A stretch of DNA of 64,000 nucleotides from Mugil cephalus (Eukaryota; Chordata; Actinopteri; Mugiliformes; Mugilidae), in NCBI RefSeq assembly GCF_022458985.1, contig NC_061784.1, forward strand, positions 21,999,002-22,063,001, in the 5' to 3' direction. This document shows positions 12,989 to 64,000 of this stretch, piece after piece. Made by a program: the position numbers and the translations under genes. The first letter of the stretch is position 1. Each line of letters starts with the position of its first letter. The notes under the pieces were generated by a model. The model searched no databases, was not told the DNA's origin, and was given only the letters and a program-made list of their open reading frames with translations.

Positions 12989-13029
12989 TTCCTTAGACAG
13001 CAAACGTTTCAAGTTTGCTGTCTAAGGAA
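12989..13029. repeat. Perfect 17-bp inverted repeat
   Basis: The left arm TTCCTTAGACAGCAAAC (12989-13005) is exactly complementary to 13013-13029 around a 7-nt loop (gtttcaa). It is intergenic, between stk32 and cytl1. Confidence 0.9.
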
Positions 13030-14370
13030 TTTGGTTCCTTTTGTCAAAATGCTTTATTCCACAGAACAATGGTTCTCTGGTTACATCTGAAGCCTTTATC
13101 AACCAACAGTAAAACACATTCATCCATTATAGGGTCTACACAGTCGCCCTGTCCCTTGACAACTGAGCACGGCAAGGTCAGGAGGAGACCGGCTGTGTTC
13201 TGGGACTCGTGGATGAAAGATATGCTTGCAGTGTGCACGGCACATTTTCTTCCTCTTTAAGCCTCTCCATCATTCCAAGACACATTCAGTGTGGGTCATC
13301 CATCTTCATCAGGAGGTAGGGGACAGACCTCTGACTCTCACGCTGCTAAAGACGGCAAACATCACTCAAAACCAGGCCAGTCCCTTACTGGGCCCTCGGC
13401 CGCATCAGGAAGAGCGGTCGAGTTTCAGATGTGATGAGTGATGACGGTGTCGTGCCACACCTGGACAGAGACAAAGTTGAGCAACTTAACACCTTAACAC
13501 GCAGGAGCACACTGCATGTGTCATAGTGAATTCAGATTTTAAATCAATAAGGGAATGTCTTTCTTCTTTTTTTAAAAAAAAGAAAAAAAAACGGAAAAAA
13601 AAGGAGCTGAAAAAGGTGATGATACTAGAATTCTGTGAAATTCGCCCCATCTAGTGGATGAAAATGAAATTACATGATAACATAAACCTGGTTTTATGGG
13701 ATTTCCTTCACTTAAATGGTTAAGATTCCTCTCTAAAGTGTCCTTCTTCCCAATACAAAATAACATGCTTAATTATAGCAAACATATCCAAGGCATGTGT
13801 TTTTAAAGCACAAGTTTCTTTGTTTTTTTGTTTTTTTAATATGTGACATTTATTTTGTACATTTTCCTGTAGAGTATAGGTGAAGAAACAGTTACACATT
13901 TTCTCTGGGATTCATAAAACAAGATAAACTAAGTCCTGATAAGTCTTTTTGTAGTTTTTATTATTATTAATAGATAAAAAAAAAAAATAACGTTTTTAGC
14001 GAAGAAATGTCATGCTACTGGCTGTGTTTTCTAAATCCTAGTAGAATATTACGTATGTATTATTAATCAGCTCCTATCTCATTAAAGTTAAAACATTTGA
14101 ACTCTCTGGTCCCTTCTGGGCACAAGAATATAACAACTAGACGGAATTAAAACATGCATCTAATTCAGCTGAAGTACCATATTAACAGAGGATCTTAAGT
14201 CTACAGAAACATGTTTTGTAAATCATCATGAAGAATAGACACAGGTTTTTATGTAATATTCTTGATACTAAGAGGTCAACTGTAGATGGTGAATTTTTAC
14301 GGTTTTTAAGGTAAAGTGTATATTTCTGAAATGGTCAAATTTGCACAGTGAGTTCTTATTGGCACTTTTA

Positions 14371-14376
14371 TATAAA
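14371..14376 (+). promoter_or_regulatory. Possible TATA box upstream of cytl1
   Basis: TATAAA within 'cttttatataaac', about 297 bp before the cytl1 start codon. The position is plausible for a short 5' UTR, but the surroundings are AT-rich, so chance is a real alternative. Confidence 0.25.
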
Positions 14377-14667
14377 CTTTTTATAAACTTGCTTTGTTTT
14401 CAGTTTGAAAGCACGTTTTTTTATTCAAACATTCCTGAGTATCTTCCTGAACTGCCCTCAGTCACAATAGAGCTGTCTCATCTTAACCCAGAGGATCATC
14501 CAGCTTTGTCACTTGCATAATCACGTTGGAGTAAACAAAGGGTGTGTTAAAAAAAAAAAAAAAAAAAAAAACTACAATCTGCGATCCGCATGCATACGTG
14601 GCTGCATGTGTGCATTGGTCACACAAACATAGGAAGCCTCTGTCGGTGCATTAGGCGTCTGGGAGTC

Positions 14668-14820
14668 ATGGGGATCTTTGAGCGTCTGGTGCTCGTGTCG
14701 TCTCTGGTGCCGCTGGTGCTGAACTACCCGTTCTACCCGCCGACGTGCTACACCAAGGTCCTGGTCATGGCTCGGGAGCTCACACAGTGGGCCGCGGATC
14801 TGAAGATGGACCCTTACACT
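14668..14820 (+). CDS. cytl1: cytl1 exon 1 (signal peptide)
   Basis: Encodes residues 1-51: hydrophobic leader LVLVSSLVPLVL, then PPTCYTKVLVMARELTQW. Donor is ACT|gtaagt, phase 0. Confidence 0.92.
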
Positions 14821-15931
14821 GTAAGTCAGCTGGTTTCTACTCTTCTGTTTTTGTTTTTTTAGACAGGCATGCTTAATTTAGTTTAATTAAATCAGAGAAG
14901 CAATGAGCACCTGTTATATTATCCTGCTAAGAGCTGCACCACATTATCATGTCATTGTTTTCATCCAGGGTTACTGCATGGCAGACATTCCAGATCTCTA
15001 CCTTGACGTCCATGTGAGTATATTTAGGATAATGTAGATATCGTCTCCTGCTATCTAAACGAAAAAAAAACTGCATTTTTAATGGATGTTTATCTCTTAC
15101 TCTCTGTTTTGAGTAAGCCCACAACTTTCTCCACTAACCCATGTGGTGTTTCGGCTGCCGCTGTCAGCCGCTGTAAATCCTGCACAGAGACACTAATTGT
15201 TACTCATGAACAGAACGCCTGCGTGATGCACAAAATGAGGACCTACAAGTCTCTGATTGAAGGCCTGAGACGGCGCCGCTGTGCGTACACCAGAGACGTG
15301 AGGAAGCTGGACGTCACCATGGGACAGCTCCTCTACATCATGTCGGAGAAATGCCACGGGGTAAGAGAAGTTTTATTTAGTCAGTTTTATTTACTTCTCC
15401 TGTCTGTGTCTTTGATGTCGTGGTCGGTGTAAATGAGTAAGAACCGTCCTGACTCAGGTGCAGAGCACATGTGCAAGGGAAAGTACTAACAGCTTAAAGT
15501 AAGACTGGTTAATCAGTGTTTGATCCATATCAGGTGAGTCAGACCGAAGCTTGGCGTGGGACAAAAACACAGTTGCTGATGAGATGCATTCAGAATGACT
15601 GCAGCGTAATGGGTCACTCAGCGGCTGATTTCACAGGATTAAACAGGGTTTACGGCGAAGATAATAGAAAGCCCGGACTCATCTGGATCTAGGACTGTCT
15701 GTGCAGACCGGTCCACGGCAGACTGGATACACAGTGAGCGGGTCACATGGACGACCTTCTACTAGATCTGTGCTTTATATACAGGGTTTAAAATGATTTG
15801 GGCTGAATGGACTTTTGGCTCAGATGAGCTCACACATGTTCACTCGGCATCTATTTTCAAAGGAGCTGGCGTTCACGAGCCACGACTGTGCCGCCCTGGA
15901 GCGGAATCAGGATGGACGCTGGAATTACTGA
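14668..15931 (+). CDS. cytl1: Cytokine-like protein 1 (CYTL1)
   Basis: Four exons (14668-14820, 14969-15013, 15214-15360, 15863-15931) splice in frame, all at phase 0, to give 137 aa; human CYTL1 is 136. CYTL1 is a small secreted protein linked to cartilage formation and CD34+ cells; its receptor is debated. Residues 1-20 form a hydrophobic signal peptide, followed by PPTCY as in the human protein. Further landmarks are DLYLDVHN (human RLYLDIHN), LYIMSEKC (human LYTIMNSFC) and HDCAALE (human DDCNALE). Six cysteines fall at 27, 54, 69, 89, 113 and 124, a count and order that match the human protein. The start at 14668 is preferred over an in-frame ATG at 14590 because it puts the first cysteine at residue 27, as in human. 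The C-terminal tail after ALE is short (RNQDGRWNY). It is divergently placed next to stk32. Confidence 0.93.
14969..15013 (+). CDS. cytl1: cytl1 exon 2
   Basis: A 45-nt exon encoding GYCMADIPDLYLDVH (residues 52-66) with acceptor tcatccag and donor gtgagt. The DLYLDVH block is one of the clearest CYTL1 signatures. Confidence 0.92.
15214..15360 (+). CDS. cytl1: cytl1 exon 3
   Basis: Residues 67-115, from NACVMHKMRTYKSL to LYIMSEKCHG. Acceptor catgaacag, donor gtaaga. Carries three of the six cysteines and a basic run RRRR before Cys89. Confidence 0.92.
15863..15931 (+). CDS. cytl1: cytl1 exon 4 (C-terminus)
   Basis: Encodes ELAFTSHDCAALERNQDGRWNY and a TGA stop. The acceptor (ctattttcaaag) has a modest pyrimidine tract. 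The exon is supported by alignment with the human DLVFLLDDCNALE block at identical spacing. Confidence 0.88.
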   Translation, partial: ELAFTSHDCAALERNQDGRWNY

Positions 15932-16137
15932 AGACACGAGTCCCTGCCCGAGGAGAGAGGAGACCACCTCAGTGTCATGATAATAATGACAACGCTGTTT
16001 AACATGACAAGTCACAAGATTGAAGAGCAATGAAGCTGATTTTGTAACATCATAAATGATCTTTTTTATTCTTATCATTCCTGTAATGAGGTTTATAACC
16101 AACAGCTCTAACATCTAAGTGCATTTTGTAAAATAAA
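15932..16137 (+). other. cytl1: cytl1 3' UTR and poly(A) signal
   Basis: An AATAAA hexamer at 16132-16137, about 200 bp past the stop codon, is the first canonical signal downstream and fits a short 3' UTR. Confidence 0.65.
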
Positions 16138-16847
16138 CTTGATTAAAATGCTTGATCTTATTTCCTACAGCAGAAGATGGGAAGAAAAATACAAAATAGG
16201 ACCAATATTTACACGTATGTATTGCGGAATTAATAATGTACATCCCCTCCAAAATAAATCAATAAATCAGTAATAAATGTTAGTGTTAGTGTTAAAAGTT
16301 TGAACCACCGGATTAAAGTATTGTCTTCTCACAATATGGTAACACATATTGATTTTAAATTTGTAAATTGAAACTGAGAAATGCATAAGTTTATCTGAGT
16401 ATTTCTGAGTATATTATGGGTTTGCTCCATCTGCATTTCACTGCACTTTTACACTAAACAATAAAGATATCTATTATTATCTACAGTGCAAGTTAATTGA
16501 CTCTGTTTAATGTTTAACAATCCCAGTAAACGGGGACAGCGGGACACTGAGACAGCTGAGTGTGAAAAACGTCTCCTGTCATGTTATGAGTCAAAGTGTC
16601 TTAAAGTAAGTAGTTATCTGAAGGTTTACAGAGAAGTTGTTTTTTGCACACACTTAAAACTACATACTTACATGTATGTTACATACTTGTATGTTACGTT
16701 TTCTGAACAGGAGGCAGATGCCTCTTATCAACTTGAAAAAGTTGCCAGTCTTCCAATCGTTTTTGCAGTAAATGGAGTTGATGGAGATTGGTGGTTAATG
16801 TATTTGCCCAAACATCAAAAGCACTAACAGGAAAAAAATAATAGCGT

Positions 16848-16952
16848 TTGACAATTAAATGTTCCGCCGGGAAACTTTCAGACCTGACTCTGTTTCCAGA
16901 CACCACAGACCTACACAACATCAGGTCATAATGTTATGGCTGATCGGTGCAC
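16848..16952 (+). mobile_element. Tc1-like non-autonomous repeat, deleted copy
   Basis: Begins in the family's internal block (gggaaactttcagacct), jumps by deletion to the 'tgtttccagacaccacag' block, and ends with the terminal repeat 'ggtcataatgttatggctga' 'tcggtgcac'. Compare the fuller copies at 27823-28253 and 34905-35365. Confidence 0.7.
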
Positions 16953-17891
16953 AGTGACATGGAAACCTCTGTGGGTTTGCGTGGACTTGCTTGTCTCTCT
17001 TCTGTTACCAGCGGGGGATTAACACTTGATGAAACTCTTTACAAAAACATTAAACAATGCGGAGTGAGCTTCGTTTCAAGTTTGGGCTCCTAGGAGACCG
17101 AACATGAAACATGGAGCGAGGGGAAACCAGAAAGTCCCGAGCAGATCTGCTTTTAAAAACCGCTCACTGCTCAGCTGATGAGCGAGAGAAACTCAACTTC
17201 ACCCCAGAGCTGATCATTCTGAAACTAATTGTTTGGCTAATCCTTCCACAGAATTCAACGAGAAAATGAGTTATGCAAATGAGACAGTAAATAAAGAGAC
17301 TCACATAATGACTCGTATCGAGACCTGGGATTCACAGTGACAACATTCATTTCCGTTCTCAGACCTGATCTTACTCATTCTTTCGTTTTTTAGCGTTTAT
17401 ATTGTGAACTCATGCAGAGTTAAAGAAGCGTTGTGCCTCTGAGCAGGGGACGGCCGCATGGATTTAACCTGAGCACAGACAGATCATTTCATACCTTGGA
17501 TGTACAGTATTTGCTGAGATCAGCGGAAGTTGTGCATTTTATAGGTTGCAGCAGAGCAGAGAACCTTTAATAGCTGTTGAACTAAAGTGAGGAGGTTGAA
17601 CCATAAACCTCATAACTATATTTTTACATTTAATTTGCTGTGTAAGTTAATGCTTTATTTAAGAGGATGGAAAATGGCTGCACTACGCTTTCAGTAAACT
17701 GTTCATTTATAGGGCAGCAATCAATATGTATTTTCATTATTTATTCACCACATAAAATGTCCGTTTCCTTTGCTCTGCAGGAAACGCCGACGTCTTCAAA
17801 TGGCTCAGTTTGTTCAAGCAAAACAAAGTCTCAAAATCTGAACATATTCATTTCACTTGGGTGAAAAATATATACGGTACATGCACCAAAC

Positions 17892-18073
17892 AGGCCTGGT
17901 CTGGTCTGGTCTGGTCTGGTCTGGTCTAGGTTTGTGCTACATGTCTAAGTAACATCCACACAAATGAATGCCAGGTCCAAAAGTTTCCCAGCAGAACACT
18001 GAATTGTCACAAGATGCTCCATGTGATTTACTTCTCCTGTCAGTGGTTTTAATGTTGTGGCTGATCGGTGTAC
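17892..18073 (-). mobile_element. Tc1-like repeat, 5' half, inverted copy
   Basis: On the minus strand this reads from the terminal repeat (cgatcagccacaacatta) through the 'gggaaacttttggacctgg' block to the 'agaccagacc' block. There a CTGGT pentamer has expanded to six tandem units (17896-17925). Confidence 0.72.
17896..17925. repeat. (CTGGT)6 tandem repeat
   Basis: Six perfect CTGGT units, grown from the 'tctggtctgg' block present in about two to three units in the other copies of the same transposon family. Confidence 0.95.
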
Positions 18074-18840
18074 AGTACAGATTAAATGTTTTTCGTGGCG
18101 TTTAGAAGTTTCTATTGTTCTGCATAAAAAAGATTCAAAAACAGTGGGTTTTCACACAGGACATGAAAGTAGACAAAGAAAACTAGGTCAAACAATGAAA
18201 CTAAAATATTAGACTTCTGTGTTTGTTTACTTTAAGGAAAAGCGCGCCCTTGTTTTTTCAGGAACGTGTGTGTATGACTTCATCTCATTCATGTGGTTTT
18301 CCGTGTTCTCCACAAGTGGAGGTTAACACTAGAGGTCGCTAGACATCGCCTGGACCGTGGGAGAGAAACCACAATTAGAAACCACGGAATAGACTATAAT
18401 ATATGTTGTTTTATTTTGTAACTTAGAACAAACACATTAGTCAATCAGATATTAAAAACGGGATGTAGACTGATGGCCCACCTGTTTTTTTTTTTTTTGT
18501 CTGTTTTGTTTTGTTTTAACTTTATTGAAAAAAAAATGTAAATAATGCAGACGTGCTCAACCACTGGTCATAAGGAACAAGATTAATAAAATAGAGAGAT
18601 GAAATGAAAATATATACATTATTCCTCTTTAAAACATGTATTATATCATTCAACATTTTTTTTTACTTTTTAAAGAGTTAAATTCACATTCTTTAAATTC
18701 ACATGTGAATCGTATGATCAATAACTACGTTACTTTGGCTACTCTTACTGTTTTTCAGATGAACAAAATCAGCAAATTCTTCGGGAGAAAGAACGTGTTA
18801 CGTATATGTTTGTTATCACATTTAACGTGACTAAGGTCGG

Positions 18841-19330
18841 TGCCATTTCCAGCTGTTTAAATCGTGACAGACGCAGAGGACACGCCCACCACCAACCCGG
18901 AAATGAAGTCCCTTACACTTCGTCAGAGCTGCGATGACCGCGGCGCTCTCCGGCTCAGGGACTACATTCCCACGGCGGCAGTGAGAGCGTGGTTGAGTAA
19001 CGAGGTGTGGCTTATTTCGCTCAGTTTGAATCAACAAGTCGCGCAGGCAGCAGCTTCTCCATCGTCCCTCCGCAGCGGCAGGTGGTCACCGCGCGTCCTG
19101 CAGCCTGTGATCCGGATTAGGACATGAGTTCTCCCCAGAGCCCGCAGAGCCGCGGCTGAAATGGACGGAGTAGAATAACTTCTTTTGGTTGTTTTTCGAA
19201 CCAGATCACTTCTCCTTTTTTTTTCTCTTTTCTCTTCTCAAGGACGCGGAGAGTGAAGACTACCTTTGATTAAGGCTTTTGACGGGTCGCGCGTCTCCTG
19301 CGCGCTTCGTTCTCTCTGGTCAGAGATCTG
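18841..19330 (+). promoter_or_regulatory. stk10: stk10 promoter / CpG-rich region
   Basis: CpG density rises sharply just before the first coding exon. It contains an ETS-like core CCGGAAAT (18897-18904) and GGGACTACATTCCCA (18958-18972), which resembles the ZNF143/THAP11 promoter element ACTACAATTCCCA with one base missing. No TATA box is evident, consistent with a housekeeping-type CpG promoter. The exact transcription start cannot be read from sequence alone. Confidence 0.6.
19124..19178 (+). other. Two short uORFs in the stk10 leader
   Basis: ATG at 19124 opens an 11-codon frame (MSSPQSPQSRG) ending at 19159. ATG at 19161 opens a 5-codon frame ending at 19178. Both lie 246-301 bp before the stk10 start codon and would be in the 5' UTR if transcription begins upstream of 19124. 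Confidence 0.45.
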
Positions 19331-19397
19331 AGCTAATTTCTGATACATATATATTTTATTTGTTTTTCTGTTTTTCTTTTTTTTTTTTTTTTTTTAA

Positions 19398-61909
<42,512 letters not shown>

Positions 61910-63340
61910 AAACAGATGCTGTGACATTGCACAATTTTTTTTTTTTCCCCGCCCGTCGTCAGAACTGAACACGGCCGCAGGCGTTGGAGTCGCCTGCTGC
62001 CTCAGTTTGAATTTTTGCAGCGTAGCCATCCCTCCATTAGGTTTCTTTATAGGTTTGTTGTGCTTCACATAATTCACTAAAGATCTGCTTTACTGTTAGC
62101 TTACTAGCTTTCTAGTAAAAAAACAAACAAAAAAAAGGCATGAATAGAATAATTCTGACAAGCCAAATATCCCAAATTGAATTATTTGAATTAATCTTTA
62201 TGCTAGGGAGCGAGCAGTTTCTTCGAAGTGCTCAGCCAGGCCAGGGAGTTTCTGTTTGGATGATGAGAACATATGCCATCGCGCCTTTTGTTAACCCTAA
62301 ATTCCCTAAAAATGATTTACTAACACCCCCCGTTACTCCCCTCTGCCCCCAGCTGCCAAAGTCTGCCTTAATTTATTTTTTTACCGCTAACAGAACAATG
62401 ATATCAGATGTCTCACTGTAAATCTTGATTTAAATATTGTTCTTTGGCTCTTTAACCCAAACCAATGGTATGAAGGACGTGCTTATTTTTTTTTTTTTTG
62501 TGTGCGTCTTCTTTCTTTTAATGAGGGATGAGGCTAAATCCAAAGTTATTCGAATTTAATGATTTCTTTTTAAATGATTCTTTAGATTTTAACAAATGAA
62601 TAGTGTTGCTCTGTTATTATATTTTTATTTTTTACTGTAAAGATCTGTCACACTGGATGGGAACTGACAAAGCCAAAGCTTTTTGAAGGATGTTAATATA
62701 GATAGGTGATTCAAATCCGGATTTAAAAATTAAAAAAAAAAAAGAAATGTATTATGTGGATAAGGACAATACGATGCGCAGCGGATTAACTGCCTGCTTA
62801 TCAATGTGCAATATTATTATGTATGTCTTTGCTTGAAGAGGTTTATTTTTCCTAAACTTTACCTTCCTTTGCACTGAGACGGGGAATAATATAAAGATGC
62901 GCGGAACCTTCGTGAAAGAAACATTTAACAAGTAAATCATTTTTTTAGAGAGTCGGAAGCAATAATGCGGTGGTTTAATTTAGTAACTGATGATGTGATT
63001 TTGAAACGCAGCTCTTTAAGATGTTTTAAGGGGGTGGAGGGGGCAACAAAACGTTGTGAGCTGCATGAATTCTCCGAACATCATGACGAACCCGTAGACT
63101 TAAGAAGCAGCGGCCTGGCCTGTAGAGTCATGATTCAGGGCGTCAGTCGGGTACAGCTCCCTTTCTCTCTGAAGTATTTAAATTTATTTTGAAAACATAT
63201 GTTCTGTCCTGTTTAACGGCCCCGTCTCATGTCTTCCTCTCTGCCTCAGTTTACATAACATTATTTGTGTGGAGGGCTTGTGAGTGTGAATGAAACTGTA
63301 TCAGAAGGAACCACTGTTGTAAATAATAACTCCTAATAAA
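61910..63340 (+). other. stk10: stk10 3' UTR and poly(A) signal
   Basis: About 1.4 kb of AT-rich non-coding DNA ends in AATAAA at 63335-63340. Cleavage is expected some 15-25 bp on, near 63360. The interior has T-rich runs (61927, 62488) and no convincing earlier AATAAA. Confidence 0.7.
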
Positions 63341-63360
63341 TGCAGATTTTCTAATTACTC

Positions 63361-64000
63361 GGCTGTGATGAGAGACTCTTTCTGACATTAAAAGCTGTAA
63401 GAAATTTAGATGTGAAGAAAAGAATTACACCAAGAATGAATAATGTTCCAGTAAAGTTATTCTGAAAGTAAGTATCCTGTTCAGTATCCTGTTCATTTCT
63501 AGTCATACTACCAACCTTATATTTTTTTTAGTTGTCATTGTTCCTTTGCAGCCGTGGTTTATTCTCAATTGCGGACCCCTGCTACAGACGGATATTGAGA
63601 CAGATTTAGACACAGAAATTGAAAAATCGGAAACTTTTATTGACTAAAAGCAAAAAGCAGACTCATTGTAATGAAAAAATACATGGCAAAAAAAGGAAAG
63701 TAAATAGCATACAATACTGAAATGATACCATCAACACATACATTTGCCTTGCACTGTACTGCAGACTGTACCTTCCTGCCCCCTTTTCCACATAACATAC
63801 ACCTGAATTATGTCATTTTAGTTTGATTCTCTGTATAAAACACAACTGGAAGGCGCTGTTAACATTAAAGCAACTAGAAACAGAACAGAATCAGTGTTAC
63901 AGCTTGTAGTCTTGTCTAATTATTATCATCCAGCTCCACGGATGAGGATTTTTATCTCATATTTAAATCACCATGATGTGAAATTCACGCATCTCCCTCA
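63361..64000. other. Right-hand tail, possible convergent 3' UTR
   Basis: Past the stk10 poly(A) site. An AATAAA on the minus strand (TTTATT at 63637-63642 on the plus strand) could end a gene coming from the right. No coding frame is visible to confirm this. Confidence 0.35.

Larger units (their letters stand above)
9454..14667. other. stk32-cytl1 divergent intergenic region
   Basis: This 5.2-kb spacer must hold both promoters, since stk32 leaves to the left and cytl1 to the right. Visible content: a CT-rich stk32 5' leader just above the ATG, two short CA runs (9557-9579 and 9681-9699), a CpG-rich block (about 10640-11230), a purine-rich hexamer run (near 12107-12135), a repeated motif pair (12466-12510 and 12838-12875), a perfect 17-bp hairpin (12989-13029), and a poly(A) run near 14550-14570. 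No coding exon is supported. Confidence 0.7.
16138..18840. other. cytl1-stk10 spacer
   Basis: Intergenic and AT-rich. It holds two decayed pieces of a Tc1-like repeat (16848-16952, and 17892-18073 inverted) and long T runs near 18486-18500. No coding exon recognised on either strand. Confidence 0.65.

Noticed and set aside
14590..14667. In-frame upstream ATG extending cytl1 by 26 residues
   Set aside because: It would bury the signal peptide behind a Cys/His/Arg-rich segment. The ATG at 14668 puts the first cysteine at the same residue number as human CYTL1.

Overview
This is vertebrate nuclear DNA, most likely from a teleost fish. Genes are widely spaced and split into short exons with GT..AG introns. 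The background is AT-rich with many CA/TG microsatellites. Repeats resemble families I know from fish: degraded Tc1/mariner-like copies, LINE 3' ends and reverse-transcriptase scraps, a TTAA-flanked MITE and hAT-like termini. I see no operons, CRISPR arrays, phage genes or rRNA/tRNA genes. Most open reading frames longer than 60 codons here are chance frames in introns.

Three genes can be supported. (1) At the left edge, minus strand, are the first two coding exons (9402-9453 and 1448-1503) of a YANK-family AGC kinase, STK32, most like STK32B. The rest of the gene lies beyond position 1. (2) At 14668-15931, plus strand, is a complete four-exon cytokine-like 1 gene (cytl1; 137 aa, six cysteines, signal peptide). 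It sits head-to-head with stk32, about 5.2 kb apart. (3) From 19425 to 61909, plus strand, is a complete 20-exon stk10 (lymphocyte-oriented kinase, LOK; 1015 aa). Its promoter lies around 18.84-19.33 kb and its 3' UTR runs to a poly(A) signal at 63335. Every exon junction in the three models keeps frame and uses GT..AG sites.

Layout: 1-9453 is the stk32 5' end, including a 7.9-kb intron 1. The segment 9454-14667 is the divergent stk32/cytl1 intergenic region, with a CpG-rich block at 10.64-11.23 kb. Then come cytl1 (14668-16137), a repeat-bearing spacer (16138-18840), stk10 (about 18.9-63.36 kb), and a short right-hand tail. The tail contains an inverted AATAAA that may be the 3' end of a convergent minus-strand neighbour.

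The genes are not a pathway. Stk10 is a cortical STE20-family kinase that activates ERM proteins, Cytl1 is a small secreted cytokine-like protein, and Stk32 is a little-studied, probably N-myristoylated kinase. The point of interest is linkage: from memory, STK32B and CYTL1 are divergent neighbours on human 4p16, whereas STK10 is on human 5q35. Other points are a head-to-head telomere-repeat island in an stk10 intron, two long perfect hairpins, and TE copies at several stages of decay. I found no convincing new multigene system.
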